Assembly (NCBI RefSeq): GCF_937616625.2
Contig: NC_065571.1
Coordinates: 4,466,501 to 4,530,500, forward strand
Source of the DNA: Mercurialis annua
Lineage: Eukaryota > Streptophyta > Magnoliopsida > Malpighiales > Euphorbiaceae
DNA: 64,000 nucleotides
Direction: 5' to 3'
Made by a program: the position numbers and the translations under genes. The stretch's first letter is position 1. Each line of letters opens with the position of its first letter. The notes under the pieces were generated by a model. The model made no database searches. It worked only from the letters and a program-made list of their open reading frames with translations, and had not been told where the DNA came from. Positions 36,470 to 47,912 of this stretch are shown here, piece after piece.

Positions 36470-37775
36470 ATGAATTGCACAAGTGAGCCTGAATATTGTC
36501 GATCAAGTGAATTAAAAGCTTTCGATGATTCAAAAGCTGGTGTTAAAGGACTCGTCGATGCTGGAATTACCAAAATCCCTCGAATTTTCCATCAACCTCC
36601 TCATCTTTTACATAATATTTCCCATACTGATAACAATTTCAGTTTTCCTACCATAGATCTTCAAGGTTTGCAAAATAGTGCAGATTCGCGCAAGGAGATT
36701 GTGGAAAAAGTTCGGGACGCGTCAGAAAACTGGGGATTTTTCCAAGTTGTTAATCATGGGATTCCTATCCATGTTCTTGAGGAGATGAAGAATGGAGTTC
36801 ATCGATTTCACGAGCAAGATACTCAGGTGAAAAAGGGATATTATACTCGCGATTCGACTAAAAAGGTAGATTATGTTAGCAATTTTTATTTGTATAGATC
36901 ACCAGCAGCTAATTGGAAAGATACATTGGCTATCCAAATGGCTCCTCATCCTCCAAAACCTGAAGAGATTCCACAAACTTGCAGGTATATATGCGCTATA
37001 GATTCGCAATTAATTTATTTTGAGTTTGAATTTATAAAACTCCTGATAGTATAATTGCAGAGATATATTGATGGAGTACTCCAAAGAAATAATGAAATTG
37101 GGGAAGTTATTGTTTGAATTGTTATCAGAAGCTCTTGGTTTGAAACCTAACCACTTGAAAGAAATGGATTGTGACAAAGGTCTTCTTGTTTTGTGCCATT
37201 ACTATCCACCGTGCCCTCAGCCGGAATTAACCTTAGGCACGAGCAAGCATACCGATAATGACTTCCTCACTCTGCTCCTCCAAAATCATATCGGCGGCTT
37301 ACAAGTGCTCCATCAAGATAACTGGATTAATGTTCCTCCCATGCCCGGTGCGATAGTGGTTAACATTGGAGATCTTCTGCAGGCAAGCTCTTCTAACTAG
37401 CAATGCGTAGTCAATTTTGGTTTATAAAATGATACTTTTTGAAATAGAAATCGCGTTACATTTTGATTTTCAACTTTATTGTAATTTTAGCTAAACTTGG
37501 ATTTACTTGCTGATTTTCAGCTCGTATCAAATGACAAGTTTAAAAGCGTTGAGCATAGGGTGCTGGCGAACCGAGAAGAAGGAGCAAGAGTATCGGTGGC
37601 ATGTTTCTTTAGTACAGATTTATTGTCTGCACCAAGACGTTACGGACCTATTAAGGAGCTATTATCGGAAGATAATCCTCCTAAATACAGAGAAACTACG
37701 GTCAAAGAATTTTCTGAACACCGTAATGCTAATGGCCTTAACGGAATTTCTTCTCTGCTTCACTTCAAGCTCTGA
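36470..37775 (+). CDS. 2-oxoglutarate/Fe(II) dioxygenase, ACC-oxidase-homolog type (member 1)
   Basis: Exons 36470-36984, 37061-37382 and 37521-37775 encode 363 residues. The DIOX_N domain spans about residues 60-170 ([21 protein letters not shown]), and the 2OG-Fe(II) oxygenase domain follows. Iron ligands are His235 and Asp237 (KHTDND) and His291 (EHRVLAN); Arg302 and Ser304 (ARVS) hold 2-oxoglutarate. The N-terminal [20 protein letters not shown] is typical of the plant ACC-oxidase-homolog group, which is distinct from true ethylene-forming ACC oxidase. Enzymes of this class hydroxylate or demethylate specialised metabolites; the substrate cannot be read from sequence. Intron 2 has a GC donor (CAG|GCAAGC). 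The Thr in HTD is unique here; the other members have HAD. The leader GAAGAAAGAAG precedes the ATG, shared with member 2. Confidence 0.92.
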
Positions 37776-38036
37776 GAACTTGCAATCCAATCAACATGTA
37801 AAACTGGTTAGCAGTCTTATAATATTTGATCTTCGTGTCAACAGTATTTTTGATAAAATATCCCACATTGCTAATATAATGAGTTTGTGAAGCTAAGAGG
37901 TCAACCAATGACTAGTTCTTCTAGTCATCTTGGTTATGGTTCGATCCAAATCCATTATATATTGTCACGAGTTTGAACTTTTCTATCTGCTAATTTATAA
38001 ATCTGGTATTCTGAAAATAATAATAATAATGTGCAG

Positions 38037-38312
38037 AGATATAGTGATGGAGTGTTTCAACTTTCAAGGATATAATGAAATTGGGAAACTGATTGTTGGA
38101 ATTGTTAGCAGAAGCTTTTCATTTTGTGCCATTACTATTTACTATCCACCGTGCCCTGGCCAGGAATTAACCTGCAATTAAGCGAATGGTGCTTTCTATC
38201 TCTGCTTCTTCAAGATCATATCGGCGACTTACAAGTTGTCCGTAAAATTCACTGGATTGATGTTCCTCGCACGCCCTGTGCGCTAGTGGCTAACATTGGA
38301 GTTCTTCTACAA
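38037..38312 (+). pseudogene. Dioxygenase pseudogene, exon 2 only
   Basis: The sequence starts after a GTGCAG acceptor with AGATATAGTGATGGAG, exactly as exon 2 of the neighbours, and ends near CTTCTACAAGCA, where the others have CTTCTACAGGCA. It keeps YYPPCP-, QDHIGDLQV- and WIDVP-like pieces. It is about 46 bp shorter than a normal exon 2, has frameshifts and a stop (ACCTGCAATTAA), and has lost the HxD iron motif. No exon 1 or exon 3 lies nearby. It is a broken relic of a further tandem copy. Confidence 0.88.
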
Positions 38313-38639
38313 GCATATTCTCATGTGCGTAGCCGTTTAAGATTTGAGGCTAGTCTTTCGTCTTCCGTAAGAAAATTATCCGACTCGAGTAGACATTAGT
38401 ATGAATATGGAATAAGTTTAAAAATGCCACTCCATAATTTAAAACTCAGTTAGGACACCTTGTAGTTAAACTAAACAAAAGTCATAAATAAGGACATTTG
38501 TCACAATTTAACGGGACACATATAATAGATGCGATATAAAAGTTGTTAATTTAATTTGTCTTAGAAATATCTATATTAAAATTGAAATTAATTTAAATTT
38601 AATTTTCTGAATTTAATTTTTTTATTTCAAATTCGCCAT

Positions 38640-38940
38640 AATTAAAACTGTAACCGAAATTGGCCGGTTACCTACAAGTGGAACCGTCCCTTGGGCCGTC
38701 CCGGAATGGTTCCATAAATTTAAATGGTGGTCAGGGCTTGGTTCGTCAAATATGTGGTGCACGATGCTAAATCCTGGACAATTTTACAGCCACAAACTTT
38801 TATGGAGAGTGATAGCGACACAAAATGATTTTAAACTCATTTTCTGAATTGAAAATTAAGTAATTACGAATGCAGTTGTGGATGCCATGCCAATAAAAAC
38901 ATAAATTTTCAATTTTAAGCCACTAATTTTTTTGGGTAGA
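38640..38940 (+). repeat. Duplicated 3'-flank block, copy 1
   Basis: The block around 38725-38815 (GTCAAATATGTGGTGCACGA, then CTTTTATGGAGAGTGATAGC) is repeated downstream of members 2 (about 43447-43530) and 3 (about 46366-46930), with the GGATGCCATGCCAA tail near 38881 also shared with 46865. It is non-coding. It shows that tandem duplication carried along flanking DNA. The left part carries the end of an older element rich in ACCGG words. Confidence 0.65.
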
Positions 38941-39049
38941 AAAATCTACTAATTTCAAAACGTCTCTTTTTTTTTCCCTCTACGTTCATGTTTGTATTGT
39001 GCTGAGAGTATTATTGAAGATAACGATAGATCATAGTCTTTATTATAGA

Positions 39050-39360
39050 AAAACAATGCATCTTCTTGACTATTTTTTTATTTTGGTTAAAACTTTTAAA
39101 ATCGTCAATTTCAGCTTATTTATCACTTTTCTGCTTTTATTATTGTCATTTAGAAGTAGAAAAATCTTCAAATATGTCGATATTTAAAATTTTCGATATT
39201 AACAATATGAAAAATATATTTGAACTCTTTTCCGCTATAATTTGAACATGACTATAATTGAAATCGAAAAAAAAAGGCTAAAACAAAAGTTTTAAATGTT
39301 TGAACCATAAACGGAAAAAAAATTAATAAGATGAGGTATTTTTAATATTGTGTCTTATTT
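39050..39360. repeat. Degenerate relative of the MITE at 35910-36291
   Basis: It shares the order of blocks with the better copy (ACTTTTAAAATCGTCAATTT..., GAACCATAAACGG, ATGAGGTATTTTTAA), but target duplications and exact ends are not clear. Confidence 0.5.
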
Positions 39361-40549
39361 TTAAAATATGTTTTCCGTTCCATTTTAAAATCTATTTTTC
39401 TCTTTTATAATACCTCATATTATATTTTGTAGTACTTTCTAAATATAAATTTCTTTTTTTTATCATTTATTTAAATTAAAAACAATTTATAATTTATATT
39501 AATAGTCTTATAAATTTATAGATTTTCTGAACTCCAAGAATTCTAAATTTATGAATTTAATTAAATCCATAATTTATAAAATGTGATGTTTATTAATTTA
39601 GAGTTTTTATTGTTTCGAATGAATTTAAAGTCAATAAATTTATATAGATAATTTTTAAATATTATTACAATATTTCATGTATAAGAAATTAAATCATATC
39701 TCCTAGGTGAAAAATCAAATGAAAAAGATATAGAGAACAATGACTTTTAAAAATTTATAAATTTCCAGCACTCTTTATCATATCGATCGTTGTATTTATG
39801 CATCTAATTTTTTTCAATTCAAACGGTGCCTTAATAAATTTTACTTTTCTAACTCAAGTAAAATTCATTAATTTCTTCTTCTTATTATTAATTCCAATTG
39901 TATTTATTTTTATAATTAAATAAATATTTAAATTTAATTACTTAATGACCATAAAATCTTTAGTTATAAGCAATCAGTTTGTAAGAGATTAAAAAGGACT
40001 ACTAAACTTTTTAGGGAAAATTAAACTCTGCACTTTTTTTTGAATTTTTTTATAAAAATACGTTTTAATTTTTTGATGTTGTAAAAATACTTTTTTTTTT
40101 AAAATACGCCATCTATCAATAATATACCAATGATCTACCAAAAGAGTATTTTTTGCAAAAAAATAATAAAATTAGAGCGTATTTTACAAATATTTAGCTG
40201 AAAATAGGTATTTTTATAACCATACTTATAATATAAGTTTTCAATTATCAATCTGTTTATTTACAATTACATTTTAAAAATCAATAGATAAAGCAAACCT
40301 TTATTTTAAGTAGAAAAATGTATACAAACCACTCTCATATCTTAATTTATAAAATATACTGCCATTTTAAAAATTATTTTCAACATAGTTTGAAACTGTA
40401 CTAGACTCTTTTAGTAATTATTACCTATAAATTTTAGAATAACTAATGAGGATAGAATATCAATATACAAAAGTTAATTTAGTTTTTAATTTGTACGTAA
40501 TTGAAATAATACTTTTTTAAAATGAAACGAGAAGGTGGTTAACAAATAA
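39361..40549. other. AT-rich spacer, nothing recognised
   Basis: Very AT-rich sequence with long A and T runs. No gene or clear element ends were seen. Confidence 0.5.
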
Positions 40550-40574
40550 AGATGACTAAAAAGAGTGATTATTT

Positions 40575-40758
40575 ACAACCAACGAAGGTTGGTCCACGTG
40601 CTAAGCGATTTGATATCGCTTAAGTAAGATTTCAGATTCGAGTTTTGTGAATGCAGAAATTCCAGCTGGCACACCCATCATGCCATTGCCAGGTGTGCGA
40701 CGTGGGTCGGATCCGGATTAGTCAGGGCGAAGCTCTGAAAATCGGATGGACAACCAAA
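40575..40758 (+). mobile_element. tRNA-derived SINE
   Basis: An A-box-like region (GTGCTAAGCGATTTGATATC) and a B-box-like AGATTCGAGTTTTG are followed by an A-rich tail. A long direct duplication, AAAAAGAGTGATTATTT, lies at 40558-40574 and 40759-40775. These are the standard marks of a SINE inserted on the + strand. Confidence 0.8.
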
Positions 40759-40777
40759 AAAAAGAGTGATTATTTCA

Positions 40778-41196
40778 GGGTAATTAATCCTGAAGATCAT
40801 TGAACTTTCGATTTTTTTCATTTCAGTCATTAAACTATTTTTTTTTCATTTTGATCACTGAACTTTCATTTTTTTTCATTTTAGTATTTCAGGCCAAAAA
40901 TGCTTAGGTGGCAACCGGAAGTTGACATGTGACAACCGGATTTTACAAGTTTTACCTTGAAAATTTATCACATGTACATAATTTCACTTTGAAAATGACT
41001 TTTTGGATCAAATATTGCATATATGGCAAGTTTTCAGGTTAAAAAAATTTAATTCCGGCTGCCACCTAAGCATTTTTGGCCTGAAAATACTAGAATGAAA
41101 AAAAATGAAAGTTCAGTGATCAAAATGAAAAAAAAATAGTTTAGTGACTAAAATAAAAAAATTCGAAAGTTCAGTGATCTTCAGGATTAATTACCC
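40778..41196. mobile_element. MULE-type MITE (GGGTAATTAATCC ends)
   Basis: The ends GGGTAATTAATCCTGAAGAT and the complement of ATCTTCAGGATTAATTACCC are an exact inverted pair, and pairing continues through CACTGAACTTTC and AAAAATGCTTAGGTGGCA (inner arms). A 10 bp duplication, GATTATTTCA, lies at 40768-40777 and 41197-41206. Its left duplication overlaps the right duplication of the SINE. Confidence 0.88.
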
Positions 41197-41609
41197 GATT
41201 ATTTCATGTAACGGTTGTCTCATGTCATTCTTATAATAAGCTAATGAGTATTTGTAATATTTAAATATTCAACCATTTTTTATCTTTTATCATAAAATAT
41301 CTTAAAATTGCAAATGTTTCATTGATTTCTTGTACGAGAGACGTGAAACAACCGTTATATTGAATAATTATTTATGAAAAAAAAGTGTGATTGGATAATT
41401 AAAAATAATATAAAAAAAGAGAGGAATTAATAACTTTAATATCCTACCATTTGATTTGAGCCCATTGACGTAAATGAGACGGAAAAGGAAAAAATGAAAC
41501 TAATGGACAGGATATTAATTAAGGCATAATTACTGCCGAGTATTTATTAAGGCATTACTTTTTCTGTAGTCTCTCACTTTTTCTGCTAATTCTTCGCTGA
41601 AGAAAGAAA

Positions 41610-42916
41610 ATGAATTCCAAAGTTGAGCCTGAATATTGTAGAGCAAGTGAATTAAAAGCTTTTGATGATACAAAATCTGGTGTTAAAGGACTCGTCGATG
41701 CCGGAATTACCAAAATCCCTCGAATTTTCCATCAACCTACGAATGTTTTACATAATATTTCTCATGCTCCTAATAATACTAATACAAAGTTCAAATTTCC
41801 TATCATTGATTTTCAAGGTGTCGAAAATAGTGCAGATTTGCGCAAGGAGATTATCGAAAAGGTACGGAACGCGTCAGAAAATTGGGGATTTTTCCAAGTT
41901 GTTAATCATGGGATTCCTATCAATGTTCTTGAGGAGATGAAGAATGGAGTTCATCGATTTCACGAGCAAGATTCCGAGCTGAAAAAACGATATTACTCTC
42001 GCGATTTAACTAAAAAGGTACTCTATAACAGCAATTTCGATTTGTATAGAGCACCAGCAGCTAATTGGAGAGACACGTTGGCTGTACAAATGGTTCCTAA
42101 TCCTCCAAATACTGAAGAGATTCCGGCAGCCTGCAGGTATAAACTACAGATTCCCTGTAAATTTATTTTTATTATCAATATTAATCTGATTTCCTGACAA
42201 AAAAATTGCAGAGATATATTGATGGAGTACTCCAAGGAAATAATGAAATTGGGAAATTTAGTGTTTGAATTATTATCAGAAGCTCTTGGTTTAAAACCTA
42301 ACCACCTGAAAGAAATGGATTGTGAGAAAGGTATTCTTGTTTTGAGCCATTACTATCCACCGTGTCCTCAGCCCGAATTAACCATCGGCACAAGCAAGCA
42401 TGCCGATAATGACTTCCTCACTCTGCTCCTCCAAGATCATATCGGCGGTTTACAAGTTCTCCACCAAAATCACTGGATTGATGTTCCTCCCGTGCCCGGT
42501 GCCATAGTGGTTAACAATGGAGATCTTCTACAGGCAAGCTCCTCTAACAAAACCGATCATTTTCGAATTGAAATAGTTTGATTTTTCTGTCAATTCGGTA
42601 TTCTCCTTGTAACTTAGTTTTGTAGATTTGCCTAAACTTAGATTTACTCGATGCTTTTCAGCTCATATCAAATGACAAGTTTAAAAGCAGTGAGCATAGA
42701 GTGCTGGCCAACTGCGAAAAAGAAGCGAGAGTATCGGTGGCGTGCTTCTTTACCACAGCTCTATTGTCTGTATCGAGACGTTACGGGCCTATTAAAGAGT
42801 TATTATCGGAAAACAATCCTCCTAAATACAGAGAAACTACCGTCAAAGAATTTGCTGACCACTTTAATGCTAAAGGCCTTGATGGAACTTCTGCTCTGCT
42901 TCATTTCAAGCTCTGA
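41610..42916 (+). CDS. 2-oxoglutarate/Fe(II) dioxygenase (member 2)
   Basis: Exons 41610-42136, 42212-42533 and 42662-42916 encode 367 residues. Iron ligands are His239, Asp241 (KHADND) and His295; Arg306 and Ser308 form the 2-oxoglutarate RxS motif. Compared with member 1 it has four extra residues before the DIOX_N core ([10 protein letters not shown]). Odd features: VVNNGDLLQ where all others have [21 protein letters not shown] instead of KKGYYTRD, and [14 protein letters not shown]. These could change the active-site wall, but the catalytic set is complete. Intron 2 has the GC donor CAG|GCAAGC. The leader CGCTGAAGAAAGAAA is nearly the same as in member 1. The C-terminal [16 protein letters not shown] groups it with members 4 and 5. 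Confidence 0.92.
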
Positions 42917-44409
42917 AAACTAGCTATCTCATCAGCTTGTATACTGGACTAGGCTTATAAAATTGGTAATTTATGTACAGAATGAAGTTTGTTGAAATGG
43001 TATTTTACCTCATGAATTTGTAAGCAAGATATAGCAAACTTTTGGGATGTGACCGAGTCACACGAGTTAACTTGAGCTATTCGAAATAAATTTGAAGTAC
43101 TTGAAATTTATTTGGTATTAATCGAGTCGAGATTAAATAATTATCAAGTTGAATTTGATCAACATACTAGATACGATAAGCTAGCAAGTCTAATCAAACT
43201 ATAGTTAATTTTATTTTTTTTATATATTAATTATATGAGTACATTTTTTTCATATTTGATACGTAATCCAAATAAGATTTTAGTATTTTAATATTTTAAA
43301 AAGTAAATATCAAGGATATATTTAAACTCTTCTAAGCGGAAAAACTACAATTTAAAAAAATTGATACAATCGAAACTATCCTTTTTTTAGAAAAAACATT
43401 GACGATTTTAAAATTTTAAAATATAGAAAAGAATAATATATTTCTGAATAATCAAACCTATGGTCAAGTCTGTGGTGCACAGTGCTCAATCGTGGACGTT
43501 TCTGCAGCCATAAGCTTTTATGGAGAGTGATTTATCTGCATTTTTTTGTTTCACTAATTTTATAAGTTTTAGCAGTATGGATTTTTTCTAGGTAGCAAAG
43601 TCATCCTCCTCTAGTAACCAACGAGCTATAGCTTAAATGCTATAAGCATTAGGGCACAAACTGTTGAGTGTGTTAAATTTCTCACTCAAACGCTCTCTTT
43701 TTATAATTATATATATAAAAAAATTCTTCTGTAGTTCTAATACAATGGCATGCTCAACTCAACCAACCAAATCCAACTTTTTTGCATAAATAATCTATAG
43801 CATCAATCAGCAGCGTAGCTAGAAAACATAGTTTGAGGAGCAAACTATAGGGAAAATAATCATAATTGATGATAAATCAATCAAGCTCGCAAGCTCCAAA
43901 TCGAAAATTATTTTTCTAAACAAAGGCAACCTTTTTTTTTATAGCGGCATTGTGGACATGCATATAATCAAAGAACTATGCTAGTTTGTCTACTGCAACT
44001 CATGTTCAAAAGCTTTACAAATGGAAATGAACCATAAAACTTGCACATCACGTTATAAAAATATAGTATAGTATCAGAATTTGTTGTCAAAATAATTGTT
44101 TTCCTTAAAGTTGAACCGACAAACTTGGACACCAAGTTTATTTTAGATGTAGAAACTTGGAGACAGTTTTTTTATATATATAGAAACTTGGACACCAGCT
44201 AATTGATTATTTAATTAAAGACTTTTTATAGTTATTAGTCATTATCATTAATAAAAACCATATTATTTATAAATAAATCATATTAATTCATTATGGGGTG
44301 GTCACACTTTATATAGATGTGGTTTCCCTAAGAATTTATATGTTATCTCTAAACATAACTTTTTCTGTAGCTCTCTCCTTCAGTACGGTTTCAATCTAGA
44401 ACAAAGAAA
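42917..44409. other. Spacer between dioxygenases 2 and 3
   Basis: It contains the member 2 3' flank, a copy of the duplicated flank block (about 43447-43530, with TCTGTGGTGCACAGTGCTCA and TTTTATGGAGAGTG) and AT-rich sequence. A TTATATAG string at 44310-44317 lies about 95 bp before the member 3 start. No other gene was seen. Confidence 0.55.
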
Positions 44410-45711
44410 ATGAATTGTACAATTGATGCTGAGTACTGTCGATCAAGTGAATTAAAAGCTTTTGATGATACAAAATCTGGTGTTAAAGGACTGGTCGATG
44501 CTGGAATTGCCAAAATCCCTCGAATTTTCCATCAACCTCCGAATGCTTTAGAAAACATTTCACATGCTCCCAAGGATACTGCTACCCAGTTCAGCTTTCC
44601 AATCATAGATCTCCAAGGCTTCGAAAATAATCCAATTTCACACAAGGAGATTATCGAAAAGGTACGAAATGCGTCGGAAAGTTGGGGATTTTTCCAAGTT
44701 GTTAATCATGGGATTCCTATCAATGTTCTTGAGGAGATGAAGGATGGAGTTCGTCGATTTCACGAGCAAGATACAAATCTGAAAAAGGGATATTATACTC
44801 GCGATACGACTAAAAAAGTTGTTTTTAATAGCAATTTTGATTTGTATACAGCACCAGCAGCTAATTGGAGAGATACGTTGGCTATCCAAATGGCTCCTCA
44901 TCTTCCACAACCTGAAGACATTCCAGCAGTTTGCAGGTATATATGTGCTACAGATTTACAATTACATGTTCCTAGCTAATTTATAATTCTGATTTCCTGA
45001 CGACAAAAAATCTGCAGAGATATAGTGATGGAGTATTTCAAGGAAATAATGAAATTGGGGAATTTATTGTTGCAATTGTTATCAGAAGCTCTTGGTCTGA
45101 AACCAGACCACTTGAAAGAAATGGATTGTGACAAAGGTCTTTTTGTTTTGTGCCATTATTATCCACCGTGCCCTGAGCCCGAATTAACCTTCGGCACAAG
45201 CAAGCACGCGGATGGTGACTTCCTCACTCTGCTTCTTCAAGATCATATCGGCGGCTTACAAGTCCTCCATCAAAATCGCTGGATTGATGTTCCTCCCACA
45301 CCCGGTGCGCTAGTGGTTAACATTGGAGATCTTCTACAGGCAAGCCCTTCTAACTGAATTTTAAAAAGGAAATAGTCTTCCAAGGAGATAGAACTAAAAT
45401 TACATTTTGCTTTTGAATTTTACACCGGCTAAAGTTTGGTTTACTTGATGCTTCAGCTCGTATCGAACGACAAGTTTAAAAGCATTGATCATAGGGTGCT
45501 GGCGAACCGTGAAGAAGAAGCAAGAGTATCGGTGGCATGCTTCTTCAGTACAGATTTATTGGCTGCATCAAGACTTTATGGACCGATTAATGAGCTCTTA
45601 TCGGAAGATAATCCTCCTAAATACAGAGGAACCTCGATCAAAGAATTTTCTGAACGCTGTAATGCTAGAGGGCTTGATGGAAATTCTTCTCTGCTTTATT
45701 TAAAGCTCTGA
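44410..45711 (+). CDS. 2-oxoglutarate/Fe(II) dioxygenase (member 3)
   Basis: Exons 44410-44936, 45018-45339 and 45457-45711 encode 367 residues. Iron ligands His239, Asp241 (KHADGD) and His295 (DHRVLAN), and Arg306/Ser308 of RxS, are all present. Exon 1 and exon 2 markers ([30 protein letters not shown]) pair it with member 5. Exon 3 ([27 protein letters not shown]) pairs it with member 1. Intron 2 again has the GC donor (CAG|GCAAGC). The 5' leader (CTCTCTCCTTCAGTACGG...ACAAAGAAA) matches members 4 and 5. It has its own changes in exon 3, such as NEL for KEL and RGTSIKEF for RETTVKEF. Confidence 0.92.
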
Positions 45712-45853
45712 AAACTTGTAATATGCAGAACTTATTAGTAATCTTATGAGTAATAATGGAATTTAAAGGAACCAATGACTCTCATCTCATCTCATCAGGC
45801 CAAGAACTAATAGTTGTTTATACTTTGTAGTATTGCTCTTTTTTGTTCGTCTA

Positions 45854-46365
45854 AGCCTGGCCACATTCTGGTTTTGGTTCGGACTCGATCCAAAGTTAGT
45901 CAAAATCTGAATCGGGTCAAAATTGGCCCGATCCTGGAGCCAACCGATTCAAAGCTGATTTCAATTTTCTGAACCATAAATGTTGATTTTGAATTGGAAT
46001 TGGCAGATTTGATTTTGAAATTGAAAATTTTAATTAAAAAAAAGCTATCTTGTTCATCTCATGTGCTTGTAATTTTATGTCACATCTGCTAAAAATGTGA
46101 TATAAAGTGTGTCGATTTTTAATCTTTATTTTTATTTTTATAAAATTGTGTTTGTCTCATTTTAATTTAGTTTAAATAAAAGTAATTGACTGTAATTTTT
46201 TTTTTGAATAGACCGGAACTAGTAATGCCTATTAAAACCGGTTGGTTCAGAGCCGGCTAAGAACCGCCCCTTAGACAGTTTTGAGCTGGTTCCATTAAAT
46301 TAACAATTATAGACGGGAAATTTTGAATCAAAACCGTAGGTTCACGAACTATGACTGTGGCTAAA
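45854..46365. mobile_element. hAT-type MITE (AGCCTGGCCACA ends)
   Basis: The ends AGCCTGGCCACA and TGTGGCTAAA are loosely inverted; the subterminal parts are rich in GAACCG/CGGTTC words. The flanks TTCGTCTA (45846-45853) and TTCGTCAA (46366-46373) match at 7 of 8. The right part of a similar element seems present before the same TTCGTCAA in the flank of member 1 (about 38640-38738), so insertion may predate duplication. Confidence 0.55.
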
Positions 46366-46930
46366 TTCGTCAAATGTATGGTGCACAGTGCCCAGTCCTG
46401 GATCATTTTGCTACCATAAACTTTCATGGAGAGTGGTAGATAGTGTTTTAAAAACCAGACCGGATTAGCTAGTCGAACCAGACTGTGGTCCGATTTAAAA
46501 TGCTAAAAACCCAAAATTCACTGTTAAACCGGGTTAGACTGGGTTAGATCGGATCAAACCAGATCGAATTAGTAAAAAGTCAGGGATGGACCGGTGAATC
46601 GGTAAAAAACCGGCAAACTGATATTTTTTTTATTTTTTAATATATTTAACCGATTGAACAGGCCATTAAATCGATTAAACCGAGAATTGATTTTGCCTCC
46701 GATTCAGTTTATAAAACACGGGTGGTAGCTACATAAAATTCTTTTAAATTCATTTTGGGAACGAAAAGTTAATTGAAATTATGGATTTATTGAAGTTTAG
46801 GTTTTTGGTAGCAATTTAAAACTCAATTGTTTGATAGATTGAGTAATTACAAAAGCAGTTATAGATGCCATGCCAAAATTGAATAATTACAAAATCATAT
46901 ATTTCCGATTGTTAGCCAACTTCGAAACGA
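46366..46930 (+). repeat. Duplicated 3'-flank block, copy 3, interrupted by a MITE
   Basis: It matches 38739-38940 downstream of member 1: GGTGCACAGTGCCCAGTCCT, then TTTCATGGAGAGTGGTAG, ACATAAAATTCTTTTAAA and GATGCCATGCCAA. A hAT-type MITE (46441-46721) splits it. Confidence 0.65.
46441..46721. mobile_element. hAT-type MITE (ACCGG family)
   Basis: The ends TAGTGTTTTAAAAACCAGAC and TTTATAAAACACGG are inverted and match the family of 11493-12190. The flanks GTGGTAGA (46433-46440) and GTGGTAGC (46722-46729) match at 7 of 8. The uninterrupted site is seen in the homologous block at 38816-38830. Confidence 0.75.
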
Positions 46931-47912
46931 CTCTTTTTATTTTCTTTTTTGAGTATATGATCAATTATGTCCTTGAATTTATAATTTGAGATTAAATAAT
47001 TCATTTTCAATAATTTCAATCGACTGATGATATTTTTTTTCAATTTTTAGATCAATTAAGAGCAATATTTTCTATTCTAAAATCAATTAAGAACAAATTG
47101 GATCATCTCACTCTCTAAACTTATTCATTTTATACAATAACTTCTTTAATTTATCAAAATATAAAGAGTACTATTTTTATATGATCAAAATAGTTGGAAG
47201 TGCGTTATTTATATATGAGTCGCAATTTTAAGGATCGGCCTGACCTTTTTTTTGGGAGGGGGGCGGGGGTTACACAAATACCGAAAAAATAAAAAATATT
47301 ATAAAAATATTAGATAAAAGTTTTCTTTATAAAAAATAATATCTTTTTAAAATTATTTATAAAAATACTATCTCTTTGTATACAAAAATACAAATACAAA
47401 TATTTAGTACAAATTCCGTATATAATCCAAATAATATGAACAATTCATTAATTTTGTATATAATTCGTATTTTATAAAAATTATATACGATTTTTAAAAA
47501 AAAAATTAGATCTGAAAATATCAGACCTGAAATTTAAAATCTGATATTTCAAATCCAAATTGAAAAAGATGAATGTTATGTGAGCGGTGGCGGCATGGAG
47601 AGCTTGCAAGCGGCGTGAAGACAACAACAGTGGTAGCGTGTTATTGATATAGCATAGGGTGTAATTTTCCTCTTGTTTTCTCTATGTTCACGGTTAAGAT
47701 CACTAGTAAAAATAATGGCAAAACTAAGAAAATAGTGGCAAATAAAAGAGAATAAAATACAACTGTGAACCACAGTTAGCTAAATAAATTTAAAAAATAA
47801 AATTAATTCCGCATAACAAGACTGCTTACTGACTATTTTGGAACATTTATATGTAGCATAACTTTTTCTGTAGCTCTCCCCTTTCGTACTGTTTCCTTCA
47901 AGATCAAAGAAA
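46931..47912. other. Spacer upstream of dioxygenase 4
   Basis: AT-rich spacer with a G-run near 47250-47270. The last 100 bp resemble the leader of member 3 (CATAACTTTTTCTGTAGCTC just before the start). No further gene was seen. Confidence 0.55.

Larger units (their letters stand above)
40550..41390. mobile_element. Old TIR element hosting a SINE and a MITE
   Basis: The words TTTCATGTAACGGTTGTCTC (41203-41222) and the complement of GAAACAACCGTTATATTGAA (about 41347-41366) form inverted arms. The left arm's outer end (AGAGTGATTATTT) lies before the SINE at 40575, so the SINE and the MITE at 40778-41196 appear to have inserted into its left arm. The outer limits are inferred. Confidence 0.45.

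Noticed and set aside
43040..43220. Possible further hAT-like element after dioxygenase 2 (GAGTCACACGAG, TCGAGTCGAG words)
   Set aside because: No paired ends or duplication were found.
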